A stretch of 64,000 bases of DNA, taken from Stieleria neptunia. GTDB taxonomy: Bacteria; Planctomycetota; Planctomycetia; Pirellulales; Pirellulaceae. This document shows, piece by piece, positions 1 through 9,478 of this stretch. Under the pieces are notes generated by a model, which did no database searches, was not told where the DNA came from, and worked only from the letters and a program-made list of their open reading frames with translations. The first letter of the stretch is position 1. Each line of letters opens with the position of its first letter. Both the position numbers and the translations under genes were made by a program. Where the stretch lies: NCBI RefSeq assembly GCF_007754155.1, contig NZ_CP037423.1, positions 4,402,001 through 4,466,000 on the forward strand, given 5' to 3'.

Positions 1-1
1 C

Positions 2-253
2 AACGGACAGCCTGCCCCCAACCTCGCTCTGATCCGAACCGACCTGGCCAACGAACGCACGCTCTTGGCCTACGGTCGCAGCGGGTTGATGCTGGTCGCG
101 ACCGGAGTTTCGCTGGTGAAATTCTTGGACGTCTCGTTCGATTTTGTGCTGATGGGCTGGGGGCTGATTGCGTCGGGGGCGATTGTCGGATCGATCGGCA
201 CCTACCGGTTTACTTCGTTGAAACAGCGATTGAACGCTGTGCGGGAGGGCTAG
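2..253 (+). CDS. DUF202 family small membrane protein (5' end outside window)
   Basis: The reading frame is open from the first bases of the window, so the N-terminus is missing. The visible part begins with an amphipathic stretch containing RTDLANERTLLAY, then two hydrophobic segments, and ends in a basic tail. The 'R-T-x-L-A-x-E-R-T-x-L-A-Y' pattern followed by two membrane spans is the signature of DUF202/YidH inner-membrane proteins, whose function is not settled. It ends 27 bp before the next gene on the same strand and may be the first gene of the export-like operon that follows. An ATG-less start near position 65 is possible, but the family motif lies upstream of it, so I extend the gene to the window edge. 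Confidence 0.8.
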   Translation, partial: NGQPAPNLALIRTDLANERTLLAYGRSGLMLVATGVSLVKFLDVSFDFVLMGWGLIASGAIVGSIGTYRFTSLKQRLNAVREG

Positions 254-280
254 TTACCATGCCAGGCCGGTGGTTCAGCC

Positions 281-2038
281 ATGTCCGATGATCCCTGGGA
301 TGCTTGCACGCGGGTCATTGCCAGACTCGAAACGCGATTGAAGTCGGCGCCAGATCGAGCGTTGTTCCTGCGGACGGCTCGCGAATTGGTGGATCATCTG
401 CCGGCGGTTTCGGCGGTCGAGATGAGTTGTCCCGATGATCCGCTGGATCAGCCGCTCTGCGCGGTCGGTGATCGACCTTCACGGGCTGCGGATCTGCGAT
501 GGGATGCACCGGTGACGGAAACCTCCGCACTGTCGATTCAACTTTGGTTGCGCGCCGATTCGGAGTCGGACGCGACCACGCGGGGGGCGATCGACGAAGC
601 GTTGCCGGCGATGGGCGGGTTGCTGGTCGGTGCGATCGCACGCATCCGTCTGGACGAAGCGGAACACGAACTCGAAGCCGTTTCCCAATTGAGCGCTCGG
701 CTGTTTGCCGATGACCAATCGGAGGCGCGTTGGCATCGCATCGCGGTCGAACTGGGATCGTCGATGCGGGTCGATCGATTGAGTTTGCTGGTGCGTCGCG
801 GTCAACGTTTTCAACTGGTCGGATCCTCGGTTCAAGCCCGGTTCGACCCCCGCGCCGATCAAGTCCGTCAGACCCAGGCGGTCGCAACATCGATCGACCA
901 ACAGTTCGGTACCGCGGAACACGCCACCGTCACGCTGCGAGGGGAAGACGGCGACGCGATTGCGACGTTTCTGCAAACCGGTCACTCGGATGAATTGCTG
1001 GCCACACGACTGGGGGCGGGCCAGGTGTTGGTGATCGGAGAAGTGTTTGATGCCGACGATCGACCTGCGGCCGATGTCACAACGGTTCGACGCCAGTTGT
1101 TCGAGGCTGCGATCGGAGAGGTGTTGCGCTCGCACCACCAAGGCTACTTCCAGCGCGGACGCGATTGGCTCTCTCGGCGTTCCAACCGCTGGCGGATTGC
1201 GGCGGCGGCGGGTCTGCTGGCATTCCTCTGCTTGTACCCGATGACCATTCGTGTTGCCGCCGACGGTCGCATCGTTCCACGAACCCAATACACGGTACAT
1301 GCGCCGGTGACCGGACAAATCCAGCGGATGGCATGTGAGTCGGGAATGCAGGTGAGCGTCGGTCAGGTGCTTTGCGAATTCTCCAGTCACGACCTGGACT
1401 TGCAAACCACTCGTTTGCGCGGCGAATGGGTCGCGGTGCAGGAACAGTTGCAAATTGCGGCGACGCGGCGCGGTGACGATTCCTCCAAAGACGTGGCCTC
1501 CGATCGCCGCGTCCTAGAAGCTCGACTGCAGGGGTTGGAGAAACAACTCTCGCTGCTGCAGCAACGTCAGGCGGACCTCGTGGTGCACAGCCCGATCGCC
1601 GGAACCGTTACCTTGGTGACGCCGGATGACGTCGGACAACTGCAAACGCCACGCCCGGTGCACGTGGGGGATTCGGTGATTCGCGTGATCAATCAACGGG
1701 ACGGGTATCGGGTGGAATTGGACGTGCCGGACCAGGAGATCGGGTACGTGTTGGCGGCCGCCGCACGGCAAGCCGACGATCCTGTCGCGTGTCGCTTTCG
1801 AATCCGTTCTGAACCGCAGCGTCAACGACACGGCACCTTGCATGGCTTGGATCAAGTGGCGTCGCTGGATCGTTTCGGACGGTTGGTCGTCACCGCGTCG
1901 ATCCGGCCTGACGAACAGGACGCAACGTTTGCAGCCGACGCGGGTGTCGTCGGCTGGATCGATTGCAATCGGTCGGCGGCGGGGTTCGTGCTCTGCCGCA
2001 AGGTCATCGAACAACTCAGATTGTGGGGATGGTTGTGA
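281..2038 (+). CDS. HlyD-like membrane fusion/adaptor protein with cytoplasmic N-terminal domain
   Basis: A 585-residue protein. Residues 1-290 form a soluble domain without a recognisable catalytic motif; it resembles the GAF-like sensory modules found on planctomycete adaptors (inference). A single membrane segment follows at about 303-321 (IAAAAGLLAFLCLYPM). After it come a lipoyl-like half-motif (VHAPVTGQI), a coiled hairpin at about 365-440 and the second half (HSPIAGTVTLV), which is the HlyD/RND-adaptor pattern. The C-terminal half should therefore lie in the periplasm and bridge a pump or a secreted substrate. Its stop overlaps the start of the next adaptor, implying translational coupling. 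No outer-membrane factor or ABC pump is visible nearby, so the transported substrate cannot be named. Confidence 0.75.
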   Translation: MSDDPWDACTRVIARLETRLKSAPDRALFLRTARELVDHLPAVSAVEMSCPDDPLDQPLCAVGDRPSRAADLRWDAPVTETSALSIQLWLRADSESDATTRGAIDEALPAMGGLLVGAIARIRLDEAEHELEAVSQLSARLFADDQSEARWHRIAVELGSSMRVDRLSLLVRRGQRFQLVGSSVQARFDPRADQVRQTQAVATSIDQQFGTAEHATVTLRGEDGDAIATFLQTGHSDELLATRLGAGQVLVIGEVFDADDRPAADVTTVRRQLFEAAIGEVLRSHHQGYFQRGRDWLSRRSNRWRIAAAAGLLAFLCLYPMTIRVAADGRIVPRTQYTVHAPVTGQIQRMACESGMQVSVGQVLCEFSSHDLDLQTTRLRGEWVAVQEQLQIAATRRGDDSSKDVASDRRVLEARLQGLEKQLSLLQQRQADLVVHSPIAGTVTLVTPDDVGQLQTPRPVHVGDSVIRVINQRDGYRVELDVPDQEIGYVLAAAARQADDPVACRFRIRSEPQRQRHGTLHGLDQVASLDRFGRLVVTASIRPDEQDATFAADAGVVGWIDCNRSAAGFVLCRKVIEQLRLWGWL

Positions 2039-3108
2039 ATCGACATCGAAATTGCCGCGCGGTGATCATCCTGCTTGTCATGCTGCTTGTTCACGCATGG
2101 TTGATGTTGCCATTGCCGTCGGCTGGGGCGGACGATCCACAGGTGGTCGGCCCGTTGGTGATCAAGTTGATCGATCAAGTCGAAGTCCCGGCGCTCGAGC
2201 CCGGGCCGATCCAGAGTCTGGACGTCCGGCTGGGTGACACGGTCAAAGCGGGCCAAGTGATCGCTCAGATCGACGACCGCATCAGCGCCGCGCAGCGAGA
2301 ACTGGCGGCGACGGCATTGGCGATCAGTCGGCAACGATCCAGCCAATACCGCGACGACAAGATTGCCGAAACGGAGTCTGACGAGAAGGAAGCCGTTTTG
2401 CAGCAACAACGATTGTTGGCCAAGATCGCCTCCGAAAAATCGCTCAGCGAGGTTCGCGTGTCGGCCGCCGAAAAAGCGGAAGCGGTGGCCAAGAACGAAT
2501 GGTCGCGCGCGATCGGTGCGCGCGAACAGTTTGCCGACAGCGTCTCCGATTCGGAACTGGAAAACCTAAGACTGAAGTACGATCGTTCACGGTTGGAACG
2601 CGTTGAAGCCGAGTTTCAGCGGCGGATGGATCAGCTTTCGGCCGAGGGGGAAGCCCAGGGGGTGAAGATCGCCGAACTGGCGGCCCAACGGGCAGAACTT
2701 CGACGATCCGTTGCGGTCGCCGACGCAGAGTCGTTGCGTTTGGATATCGAGTCCAAACAGAAAACGCTTCAGATTCAGGAGTTGACCGTGGCCCGGCACC
2801 AGGTCGCGTCACCGATCGATGGTGTGGTCGTCGAACTCTTCAAACGCCGTGGCGAGTGGGTTCGCCCCGGTGACTCGGTGGTCCGTGTGATCAACCTGGA
2901 CGAACTGCATGCGGAAGGTTTTTTCAGCGGGCGCGTCAGACCCACACGCGGGCAACAGGTTCGCCTGTCTTCCGCGGACCGCGAGGTCGACGGGACGATC
3001 GATTTCGTCAGCTCCGAGCGAGATTCGGTCAGCGGTGAATTTCGATTTCTGGTTCGACTCCGCGGCGGCGTTTTTTTCCCGGGCGATCGCGTGGAGATTG
3101 ATTGGTGA
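2029..3108 (+). CDS. Secreted HlyD family periplasmic adaptor
   Basis: The gene starts inside the end of the preceding one. ATG 2029 gives a 10-nt overlap and GTG 2035 forms a GTGA overlap with its stop; either is more plausible than an upstream extension, because the sequence from here is a good signal peptide (basic N-terminus, then VIILLVMLLVHAWLML). The mature protein has the first lipoyl half-motif (about residues 45-85, LGDTVKAGQVIAQID), a long charged coiled-coil hairpin (about 90-260) and the second half-motif (VASPIDGVVVELFKRRGEWV), followed by a beta-barrel-like end. This is a compact RND/HlyD adaptor. Together with the upstream adaptor and the downstream M50 protein it forms a coupled three-gene unit likely to act on one export or envelope process. 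Confidence 0.8.
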   Translation: MVVNRHRNCRAVIILLVMLLVHAWLMLPLPSAGADDPQVVGPLVIKLIDQVEVPALEPGPIQSLDVRLGDTVKAGQVIAQIDDRISAAQRELAATALAISRQRSSQYRDDKIAETESDEKEAVLQQQRLLAKIASEKSLSEVRVSAAEKAEAVAKNEWSRAIGAREQFADSVSDSELENLRLKYDRSRLERVEAEFQRRMDQLSAEGEAQGVKIAELAAQRAELRRSVAVADAESLRLDIESKQKTLQIQELTVARHQVASPIDGVVVELFKRRGEWVRPGDSVVRVINLDELHAEGFFSGRVRPTRGQQVRLSSADREVDGTIDFVSSERDSVSGEFRFLVRLRGGVFFPGDRVEIDW

Positions 3109-5363
3109 ATCCAGCGGCGTTGGCAAACGGGAATGATCGCGATGTCTGGCGACTTCGCGTGGATCTGCACTTCCGTTGGGTTGACGGAGTCGGGGCCGCG
3201 GAAGGCTATTGGGTCGTCAGCGATCCCTTGGCCGGTGAGTGGTTTTGCCTGACGGAAATCGAAAAACGGTTGCTGGACCTCGCCGATGGCGGTCACTCGA
3301 TCCGACAGCTTTGCCAGATTGCCGCCGCAACGATCAAGCCGTTGGAATCCAGTGTCGATGCGTTGGTCTCCTTCTACGCACAAGCTCGTCGCAAAGGTTT
3401 ACTGGTCACGGTCGGCAGCGGAGGTCCCATCGATCGGGCAGTGCAGGAGCAATCGATTGGCCAAGGCACCACGTCCCCATTTTCCAATCGGTTGGGCGGA
3501 TGGCTGGGCAAAATCGTCGCGTTCCGATTGCCGGGGCTGAACCCGAACGCTTGGTTCCCGGTTCCCGAGACAGCGAATCGATGGACAGGCTCGAAAGCGA
3601 TAGGGATCGGCTTGGTTTGTCTGGGGGCGATTTCAATCGCGTTGGTGGTTGCCAAGTTTGACGTGTTGACGAGTGAACTTTCAAACGCCTTTGCCCGCCG
3701 TGATCCGCTTTGGTTCGTCTTGTTGCTGGTCACGATTGCGGTGGCCAAATCGATTCACGAATTGGCGCATGTGGTGGCCTGTCGATGGGTCGGCGCGGAG
3801 TGCCGTGAGCTGGGGGTGATGTTGTTGTTCGGAGCGCCCTGTTTGTACTGTGATGTTTCCGATTTGTGGCGCGTGCCTCGTCGCAGCCAGCGTGTGTTGG
3901 TTTCCGCCGCAGGCATGTTGGCCGAATTGTGTCTTGCCGGACTGGCAACCATGATCTGGGCGGTGACTCATGCGTCGATCGTTCACGATTTGGCGTTGGT
4001 GGTGATGGTCGTTTGTTGCGTCTCGACGGTAATGATCAATGGGAACCCCTTGTTGCGCTACGACGGCTACTTCATTTTGGCCGATTGGATCGGCGTTCCG
4101 AACCTTTCCCAGCGAGCCGGTCAAGCGATGCGCAACGTCATCCGGAAAGGGGTCTGGGGCGGAGCGGCCGACGTCGATGCCGTGCCGCAGATCGGGCGTG
4201 CCGTGCCGACCGGGGCGTTGGTGTTCTATGCAGCCGCCAGCGCACTGTATCGCGTGTTCGTCGTCGGAATTCTAACGCTATTGATTTACCACGGATCCGT
4301 CGATCTGGGGTTGGGTTGGTTGGGGGCCGCGTTTGCCGTGGCGCTGCTGGGGTCGATGGTCTTGCGGGCCATCACGTCGGTGCTGCGGTCTCCCGATACG
4401 AGGCCGGTGCCGGACCGCGTTTCCAACCAGCAGGCTTCATCCGCGTTTCCAAGGCGATGGTGGAATCATCGCCGAGCAACCATCGTGGTCACCGCCGTGG
4501 TTGTGCTGCTTGGGATCGGTTTGGTGATTCCGTTTTCCCGGCGAGTCGTCGTGCCCGTGTTGGTCGTCGCCGCGGAGCAGCAGGAACTGCATGCGATCGA
4601 ATCGGGACGCATCATCGAACTGGCCGAGTCTGGGGCGATCGTCGAAACCGGGCAAGTCCTGATCCGACTGCGAAATGATGAACTCGACGACCAACTGGCC
4701 CAGGCCGATGCGGAACTCGCCGTGGCCACGGCGCTCGTCGCCGCATGGCAGTCGCGCAAGGGCACCGCAGCCGAAAACTCCGCGGCGTTGGCCGTTGCGA
4801 TCAAACGCAGCGAGGCGGCGGAGAAGCATCGTCGGTTGGTCGCCGACCGCAAGGAACGATTGACATTGGTCGCCCGTTCCCCCGGCCGTTTCACGCATTC
4901 GATTCCGCGCCCGGTCGACGCACGGGACCGAAAGTGGCGCTGCGGGCAATGGGTTCCATCGGGCACGTTGATGGGTTGGGTCGGACACCCCGAGCATCGC
5001 AAGGGCGTCGCGCTGGTGGATCAGAATCAAGTGGATCTGATTCGCGAAGGACAGCACGTACGGATCCGCCACGCGTCACGATCGCGAGGTCAGATCGAGG
5101 GGACGGTGACTCAAAACACGCTGCGAGCTCTCGGACGCGCCGCCGGAGAGTCGATCCCCCCGGAGTTGTTTGCCGGAGCCACGGATTCGGAGTCGCGTGT
5201 TGACGTGTCGGAGGCGAATTATTTTGTCCGCATCACGCTCGAGCATGCTTCGTCGCCCCCGTTGCCCTTGCGGTCGGTCGCCCTGGCGGAAATCAACGTG
5301 GACCCGACCAGTCTGTGGAATCGATTGCGTCGAATCGCGGCGTCGGAATATCGAGGTCTTTGA
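3105..5363 (+). CDS. M50 (site-2-protease-like) membrane metallopeptidase with PqqD-like N-terminus and lipoyl-like C-terminus
   Basis: I place the start at GTG 3105, which overlaps the previous stop as GTGA. Residues about 25-105 resemble a PqqD/winged-helix substrate-recognition module (LTEIEKRLLDLADGG). The core is polytopic and carries the zinc motif HELAH at about residue 218 and a second conserved segment NPLLRYDGY at about 320, whose Asp is the expected third metal ligand of M50 peptidases. A last membrane span near residue 465 is followed by a HlyD-like domain (IIELAESGAIVETGQVL). Proteins of this build accompany paired adaptors in planctomycetes and resemble membrane components of peptide-processing or export loci. 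Proteolytic activity is predicted from the intact motif; the substrate is unknown. Confidence 0.8.
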   Translation: MNPAALANGNDRDVWRLRVDLHFRWVDGVGAAEGYWVVSDPLAGEWFCLTEIEKRLLDLADGGHSIRQLCQIAAATIKPLESSVDALVSFYAQARRKGLLVTVGSGGPIDRAVQEQSIGQGTTSPFSNRLGGWLGKIVAFRLPGLNPNAWFPVPETANRWTGSKAIGIGLVCLGAISIALVVAKFDVLTSELSNAFARRDPLWFVLLLVTIAVAKSIHELAHVVACRWVGAECRELGVMLLFGAPCLYCDVSDLWRVPRRSQRVLVSAAGMLAELCLAGLATMIWAVTHASIVHDLALVVMVVCCVSTVMINGNPLLRYDGYFILADWIGVPNLSQRAGQAMRNVIRKGVWGGAADVDAVPQIGRAVPTGALVFYAAASALYRVFVVGILTLLIYHGSVDLGLGWLGAAFAVALLGSMVLRAITSVLRSPDTRPVPDRVSNQQASSAFPRRWWNHRRATIVVTAVVVLLGIGLVIPFSRRVVVPVLVVAAEQQELHAIESGRIIELAESGAIVETGQVLIRLRNDELDDQLAQADAELAVATALVAAWQSRKGTAAENSAALAVAIKRSEAAEKHRRLVADRKERLTLVARSPGRFTHSIPRPVDARDRKWRCGQWVPSGTLMGWVGHPEHRKGVALVDQNQVDLIREGQHVRIRHASRSRGQIEGTVTQNTLRALGRAAGESIPPELFAGATDSESRVDVSEANYFVRITLEHASSPPLPLRSVALAEINVDPTSLWNRLRRIAASEYRGL

Positions 5364-5434
5364 CCATGTGTCCTTTGGGGGGAGTCGAGCGAAGATCACT
5401 GACTGGGTTATACTGAAGGACGCACGGAAAAGAA

Positions 5435-5491
5435 GTGGGATCGGCTTCCAGCCTGTCGACGGCGGAATGACAGGCTGGAAGCCTATCCCAC
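5435..5491. repeat. Dispersed palindromic repeat (family P1)
   Basis: Two near-perfect inverted arms of 23 bp (GTGGGATCGGCTTCCAGCC... and its complement) are separated by about 11 bp between the M50 gene and the next small gene. The same arms recur at 32625-32681 and, as a half copy, at 24876-24898. It may fold into a hairpin and act as a transcript end after the operon, but it has no T-tract. Confidence 0.8.
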
Positions 5492-5537
5492 TTGCGAGAA
5501 ACGACAGAGCTGGCATTTTTTTTCATCGAGCAATTTT

Positions 5538-5813
5538 ATGACAAACGTGCGAAACGGCGATCAGGTGGTCGCGGAATCGTTTTTGGAGGTCCGAGCCAAG
5601 CTGCTGGAAGTTGCCGCGACGCTGGATCGAATCGACCGAGCGTGTGAAACCGAGGCGCTCGATGAAACCGCAAAATCGAAACGCGAGCTGTTGATCGAGG
5701 CGACGAAGATTCTGTTGTCCGAGGCCCCAAATCGCGCCGAGCGGTTGCAGCAATTGTTTTCGCGAAAGTATGACACCGATTGGCGTCAACAACTGGGGAT
5801 CACAGAAGCGTAG
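5538..5813 (+). CDS. Small conserved-looking hypothetical protein
   Basis: A 91-residue soluble protein with ATG start, rich in Glu, Ala and Arg and predicted to be helical throughout (residues 14-45 form an amphipathic helix, and a second helix spans 55-80). It has no membrane segment, no cysteine pair and no motif I can assign. It stands alone between the palindromic repeat and the TatD-like gene, on the same strand. Codon use is like that of its neighbours, with strong third-position GC, which supports it being real. I do not recognise the family. Confidence 0.6.
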   Translation: MTNVRNGDQVVAESFLEVRAKLLEVAATLDRIDRACETEALDETAKSKRELLIEATKILLSEAPNRAERLQQLFSRKYDTDWRQQLGITEA

Positions 5814-5953
5814 GGGAGCGGTCTTGCGTTTGGCTTGCTGCGTTTAACGAAACTTGTCCCCAGGCTCTGCCCGACGGACAGACGATCGATCGATGCACCC
5901 GACAGTTGTGCATGGTCACGGTCAACTTTCACTTTCACTGACATAGATGACGT

Positions 5954-6766
5954 ATGGACTACATCGACCCGCATATCCACATGGTTTCCCGCACGACGGA
6001 TGATTATGCGACCCTCGCGCGGATGGGCTGTGTGGCGATGAGTGAACCGGCGTTCTGGGCCGGCTATGACCGCGGCAGTGTCGACGGATTCCGCGATTAC
6101 TTTCGTCAGTTGACCGAAACCGAACCCGCGCGTGCGGCGCAGTACGGCATCCAGCATTTCACGTGGTTGTGCATCAATGCCAAAGAAGCGGAAAACGTCC
6201 AACTGTCGCGCGACGTGATCGCGATGATTCCCGAGTTCTTGGACAAGCCCAACGTGCTGGGGATCGGTGAGATCGGGCTGAACAAGAACACCAAGAACGA
6301 GGCCACGATCTTCTTGGAGCATTTGGATCTGGCGGCCGAGTACGGCCAATCCATTTTGATCCACACGCCGCACTTGGAAGACAAATACCAGGGGACTCGG
6401 ATGATCCTGGACATGTTGTGCGATGACAAGCGTCTGGATCGAGATCGGATTTTGGTCGATCACGTCGAAGAACACACGATCGCCGAAGTGTTGGATCGCG
6501 GGTTCTGGGGCGGGATGACGCTCTACCCGGTCACCAAGTGCACGCCCGAGCGAGCCGTCGACATGATCGAACAGACCGGCGGCGAGCGATTGTTGGTGAA
6601 TTCGGCCGGCGATTGGGGGCCGAGTAAACCGACCGCGGTCCCGGATCTGATCTTCGAGATGCGACGTCGCGGTCTGCCCGAGTCCCTGATCCGCAAAGTC
6701 GTTTACGACAATCCGCTGGAATTCTTTTCCAAAAGCAAGCAATTCAATTTCACTCCACGCGGTTAG
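5954..6766 (+). CDS. TatD-like metal-dependent hydrolase
   Basis: A 270-residue amidohydrolase-fold protein. Visible metal-ligand candidates in order are H-x-H near the start (DPHIHM, residues 6-10), the Glu of GIGEIGLN (about 115), His in ILIHTPH (about 137), His in LVDHVEEH (about 174) and the late Asp in NSAGDWGP (about 217). This is the ligand series of the TatD/amidohydrolase superfamily, with full domain length. Classical TatD enzymes are DNases or exonucleases, but this sequence is divergent, so I would not predict the substrate. The gene is monocistronic: upstream is a 140-bp spacer, and downstream is a large repeat element. Confidence 0.75.
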   Translation: MDYIDPHIHMVSRTTDDYATLARMGCVAMSEPAFWAGYDRGSVDGFRDYFRQLTETEPARAAQYGIQHFTWLCINAKEAENVQLSRDVIAMIPEFLDKPNVLGIGEIGLNKNTKNEATIFLEHLDLAAEYGQSILIHTPHLEDKYQGTRMILDMLCDDKRLDRDRILVDHVEEHTIAEVLDRGFWGGMTLYPVTKCTPERAVDMIEQTGGERLLVNSAGDWGPSKPTAVPDLIFEMRRRGLPESLIRKVVYDNPLEFFSKSKQFNFTPRG

Positions 6767-6858
6767 TGGACTGTCAATTGAGGCCCGCATGCGTCAGCAA
6801 GGGGGCACGCGGCGTTACTCGTTCACGTGTCGGGCATCAGGCCACGTTGATGCGATTT

Positions 6859-7058
6859 GTTAGCGGCAGGGCGCGAGCCCTCCGGTGTTTTGGCAGAGAT
6901 GAAGAACCGGAGGGCTTGCGGGCTGTCGGTTTTGTGAGCCGCGCGCCGCGTAAGCGGCCGGGCACTGCGACGTTGCCCGAGGCCTTACGGCCAGCGGCTC
7001 ACCATTAACGCAGCAGATCCCGACTCAATCGACAGCCCGCTTGCGCCCTGCCGCTAAC
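6859..7058. repeat. 200-bp palindromic mobile repeat (family P2, copy A)
   Basis: The element has 20-bp terminal inverted repeats (GTTAGCGGCAGGGCGC at the outer edge, one mismatch between arms) and internal inverted segments around ACCGGAGGGC and GAGCCGC. It fills most of the gene-free stretch 6767-7292. A second, inverted and interrupted copy lies at 10868-11242, and a shorter copy at 32361-32590. It encodes nothing convincing; the apparent ORFs inside it follow the repeat. The flanking sequence 7059-7292 shows nothing further that I can assign. Confidence 0.8.
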
Positions 7059-7292
7059 ACCCGGTAAAACACAGTGAAAGTAGGGCGTGCTGTGCATACC
7101 GGCTGTCACGCACAGCGTGACCTACCGCTTCACAGCGTTGCCTTACGCCGCGCCCGTCGAATTGAGGCCGCGATCCGATGCGACGAGGTCGCCGGATCCC
7201 GCAAACGCTTCCCTGCCGGTAGAATCCTCCGCTGACCGGCTGGTTTTGTGCGAACCGGTCGCGCGTTTTCGTCATGCGATCCGGAGTCCGCT

Positions 7293-9476
7293 GTGAAGGG
7301 TGGAGAGAAAGGGAATTCATTTTCGACCTTCGGGGGCGTCTTCACACCCTGTGTGCTGACGATCCTGGGCGTCATCATGTTTTTGCGTTTCGGCTTTGTC
7401 GTGGGACAGGCCGGCGTGTTCGCTGCCCTGGTCATCGTCTTGGCCAGCAACGCGATCACGACCTTGACCAGTTTGTCGCTTTCGGCGATCGCCACCAACA
7501 CGCGTGTCGAGGGCGGTGGGGCGTACTTTCTGATCAGCCGCAGCCTGGGGCCGGAATTTGGCGGCGCGATCGGATTGGTCTTTTTTGCCGCCCAGGCGCT
7601 TTCGGTGGCGATGTATGTGATCGGGTTTTCCGAAGCGTTGCTGGTCTTGCTGCCCGAGGGAACGTCGCCGACGCTGGTCGCGTCACTGACCAATCTGTTG
7701 GTGACCGTTTGTGTTTGGGTCGGGGCCAGCTGGGCGATCAAGATTCAGTTCGTGATCCTTGCCAGCGTGGTCGTTTCGCTGCTGTCCTTCTTCGGTGGGG
7801 CGGCGGGAAGTTTCGACCTGCAAAACCTGTCGACCAATTGGGGCACCGGGTTCGAGGGATCCGAGTCATTCTGGACCGTCTTTGCGTTGTTCTTTCCCGC
7901 GGTCACGGGAATCATGGCGGGGGCGAACATGTCGGGCGATCTTCGCGATCCGGCGCGTTCGATCCCGATCGGCACGCTCTCGGCTGTCGTCGTCACGATG
8001 TTGATCTATGCCGCGATGGCGGTCTGTCTGGGCGGGAGTGCGAGCCGCGACGACTTGGTCGGAAACAACATGGTCGTCAGCAACGTCGCGATGTTTCCGT
8101 TGCTGATCACGCTAGGCGTTTTTGCGGCGACGCTTTCGTCGGCGCTGGGCAGCATGATGGGGGCTCCGCGGATCTTGCAATCGTTGGCGCGCGACCGTGT
8201 GTTCTTGAGGCTGGTGCCGTTCGGCGTCAGCGGCAGCGACGGCGAGCCGCGGCGAGCGATCCTGGTCACGGCGCTGATCGCTCAAACCGGAATCATGGCG
8301 GCGGACCTCGATTCGATCGCGCCCTTGATCACGATGGCGTTCCTGCTGACCTACGGGCTTCTCAATCTGGCGACGTTCTACGAATCGATCACCAACAATC
8401 CCAGTTACCGGCCCCAGTTTCGTTACAGCAACTGGGTCACCGCCCTGGCCGGCGCGATCGGCTGTGCTCTGGTGATGTTGCTGATCGATTGGCGCTGGGC
8501 GATCGTGGCCAGCGGTCTGGTCGCGGCGTTGCACTCCTATCTGACCCGTGCGGATGTGAACGCCGATTGGGGCGATCTGGGAAGCGGATTGTTGTTCGAA
8601 CGCACCCGTCGCAATCTGTTGAAATTGGAAGACAGTCTTTACCATCCCAAGAACTGGCGACCGTTTATCCTGGCATTCAGCGGCAGCGGATTTTCGCGCC
8701 CGCACTTGGTCGTGTTCGGCAGTTGGTTGTCGCGGGAGACGGGGGTGTTGGCGCTGGCGCAAGTGATCCCCGGCGGATTGGATGACCAATCCGAGCGTTT
8801 GGCGACTCAGGAATCGATCTTGCACGCGATGATCAAGGATCGTCATCTGGCGGCCTTTCCCGCCGTGGTCGTCGCCAGTGACTACACCGCCGGAGTCCAG
8901 GCGCTGGTTCAGTGCCAGGGGCTGGGGAGGTTGCGACCCAACGTGGTCTTGATGGGATGCCCCTTGTCGGCCGACCGGATGGGCGTCTTTGGCGGCTTGC
9001 TGCGAAATCTCGAAGGCCTGGATCGCAGCGTGGTGGTGCTGCGTCAAACCGATGAATCCCAAGGCGAAGACATCGCGCCCGATGGGACCGTCGACGTTTG
9101 GTGGCGGGGACGTGCCAACGGAGAATTGATGGTGTTGCTGGCCCATCTGATGCTGTCTCACCCGACCTGGCAGGGGCGGCAGTTGCGACTGTTGCGCGTG
9201 GTGCAAAGCGATTCGGCGATCGATGAGGTAAACTCGCATTTGGAAGGTTTGCTCAGGGAAGCCCGAATCGTCGGTCAAACCAAAGTGGTCGTCAGCGACA
9301 ATGCGGCTCATGCCATTCAAACGACCAGCCATGATGCCGCGTTTGTCTACCTTGGGCTTGCGATTCCGGCCGAAGGCGAGGATGCCGAGTTTCTGATGCA
9401 CCTGGAAGAACTCGTCGGCGATTTACCACGGGTCGCGCTGGTGCGCAGCGGCGGCGGAATGAAGTTGGAGAGCTAG
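7293..9476 (+). CDS. Cation-chloride cotransporter-like permease (APC superfamily, SLC12-like)
   Basis: I prefer GTG 7293, since the family's conserved N-terminus (FGGVFTPCVLTILGVIMFLR) lies just inside; GTG 7248 is an alternative in the same frame. About 12 hydrophobic segments occupy residues 15-415, including the conserved early membrane helix and an ARNPARSIP-like loop (DLRDPARSIPIGTL). A soluble C-terminal region of about 300 residues follows, as in Na-K-Cl and K-Cl cotransporters. Bacterial members are poorly characterised; electroneutral cation/chloride or amino-acid transport is the family expectation. The stop is 2 bp before the start of a membrane-anchored Ser/Thr kinase gene, so the two are almost certainly co-transcribed, which raises the possibility that the kinase regulates the transporter. 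Confidence 0.8.
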   Translation: MKGGEKGNSFSTFGGVFTPCVLTILGVIMFLRFGFVVGQAGVFAALVIVLASNAITTLTSLSLSAIATNTRVEGGGAYFLISRSLGPEFGGAIGLVFFAAQALSVAMYVIGFSEALLVLLPEGTSPTLVASLTNLLVTVCVWVGASWAIKIQFVILASVVVSLLSFFGGAAGSFDLQNLSTNWGTGFEGSESFWTVFALFFPAVTGIMAGANMSGDLRDPARSIPIGTLSAVVVTMLIYAAMAVCLGGSASRDDLVGNNMVVSNVAMFPLLITLGVFAATLSSALGSMMGAPRILQSLARDRVFLRLVPFGVSGSDGEPRRAILVTALIAQTGIMAADLDSIAPLITMAFLLTYGLLNLATFYESITNNPSYRPQFRYSNWVTALAGAIGCALVMLLIDWRWAIVASGLVAALHSYLTRADVNADWGDLGSGLLFERTRRNLLKLEDSLYHPKNWRPFILAFSGSGFSRPHLVVFGSWLSRETGVLALAQVIPGGLDDQSERLATQESILHAMIKDRHLAAFPAVVVASDYTAGVQALVQCQGLGRLRPNVVLMGCPLSADRMGVFGGLLRNLEGLDRSVVVLRQTDESQGEDIAPDGTVDVWWRGRANGELMVLLAHLMLSHPTWQGRQLRLLRVVQSDSAIDEVNSHLEGLLREARIVGQTKVVVSDNAAHAIQTTSHDAAFVYLGLAIPAEGEDAEFLMHLEELVGDLPRVALVRSGGGMKLES

Positions 9477-9478
9477 AC

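Noticed and set aside
479..1453. 324-residue minus-strand frame inside the first adaptor gene
   Set aside because: It is a high-GC shadow frame; the plus frame carries the membrane span and lipoyl motifs.
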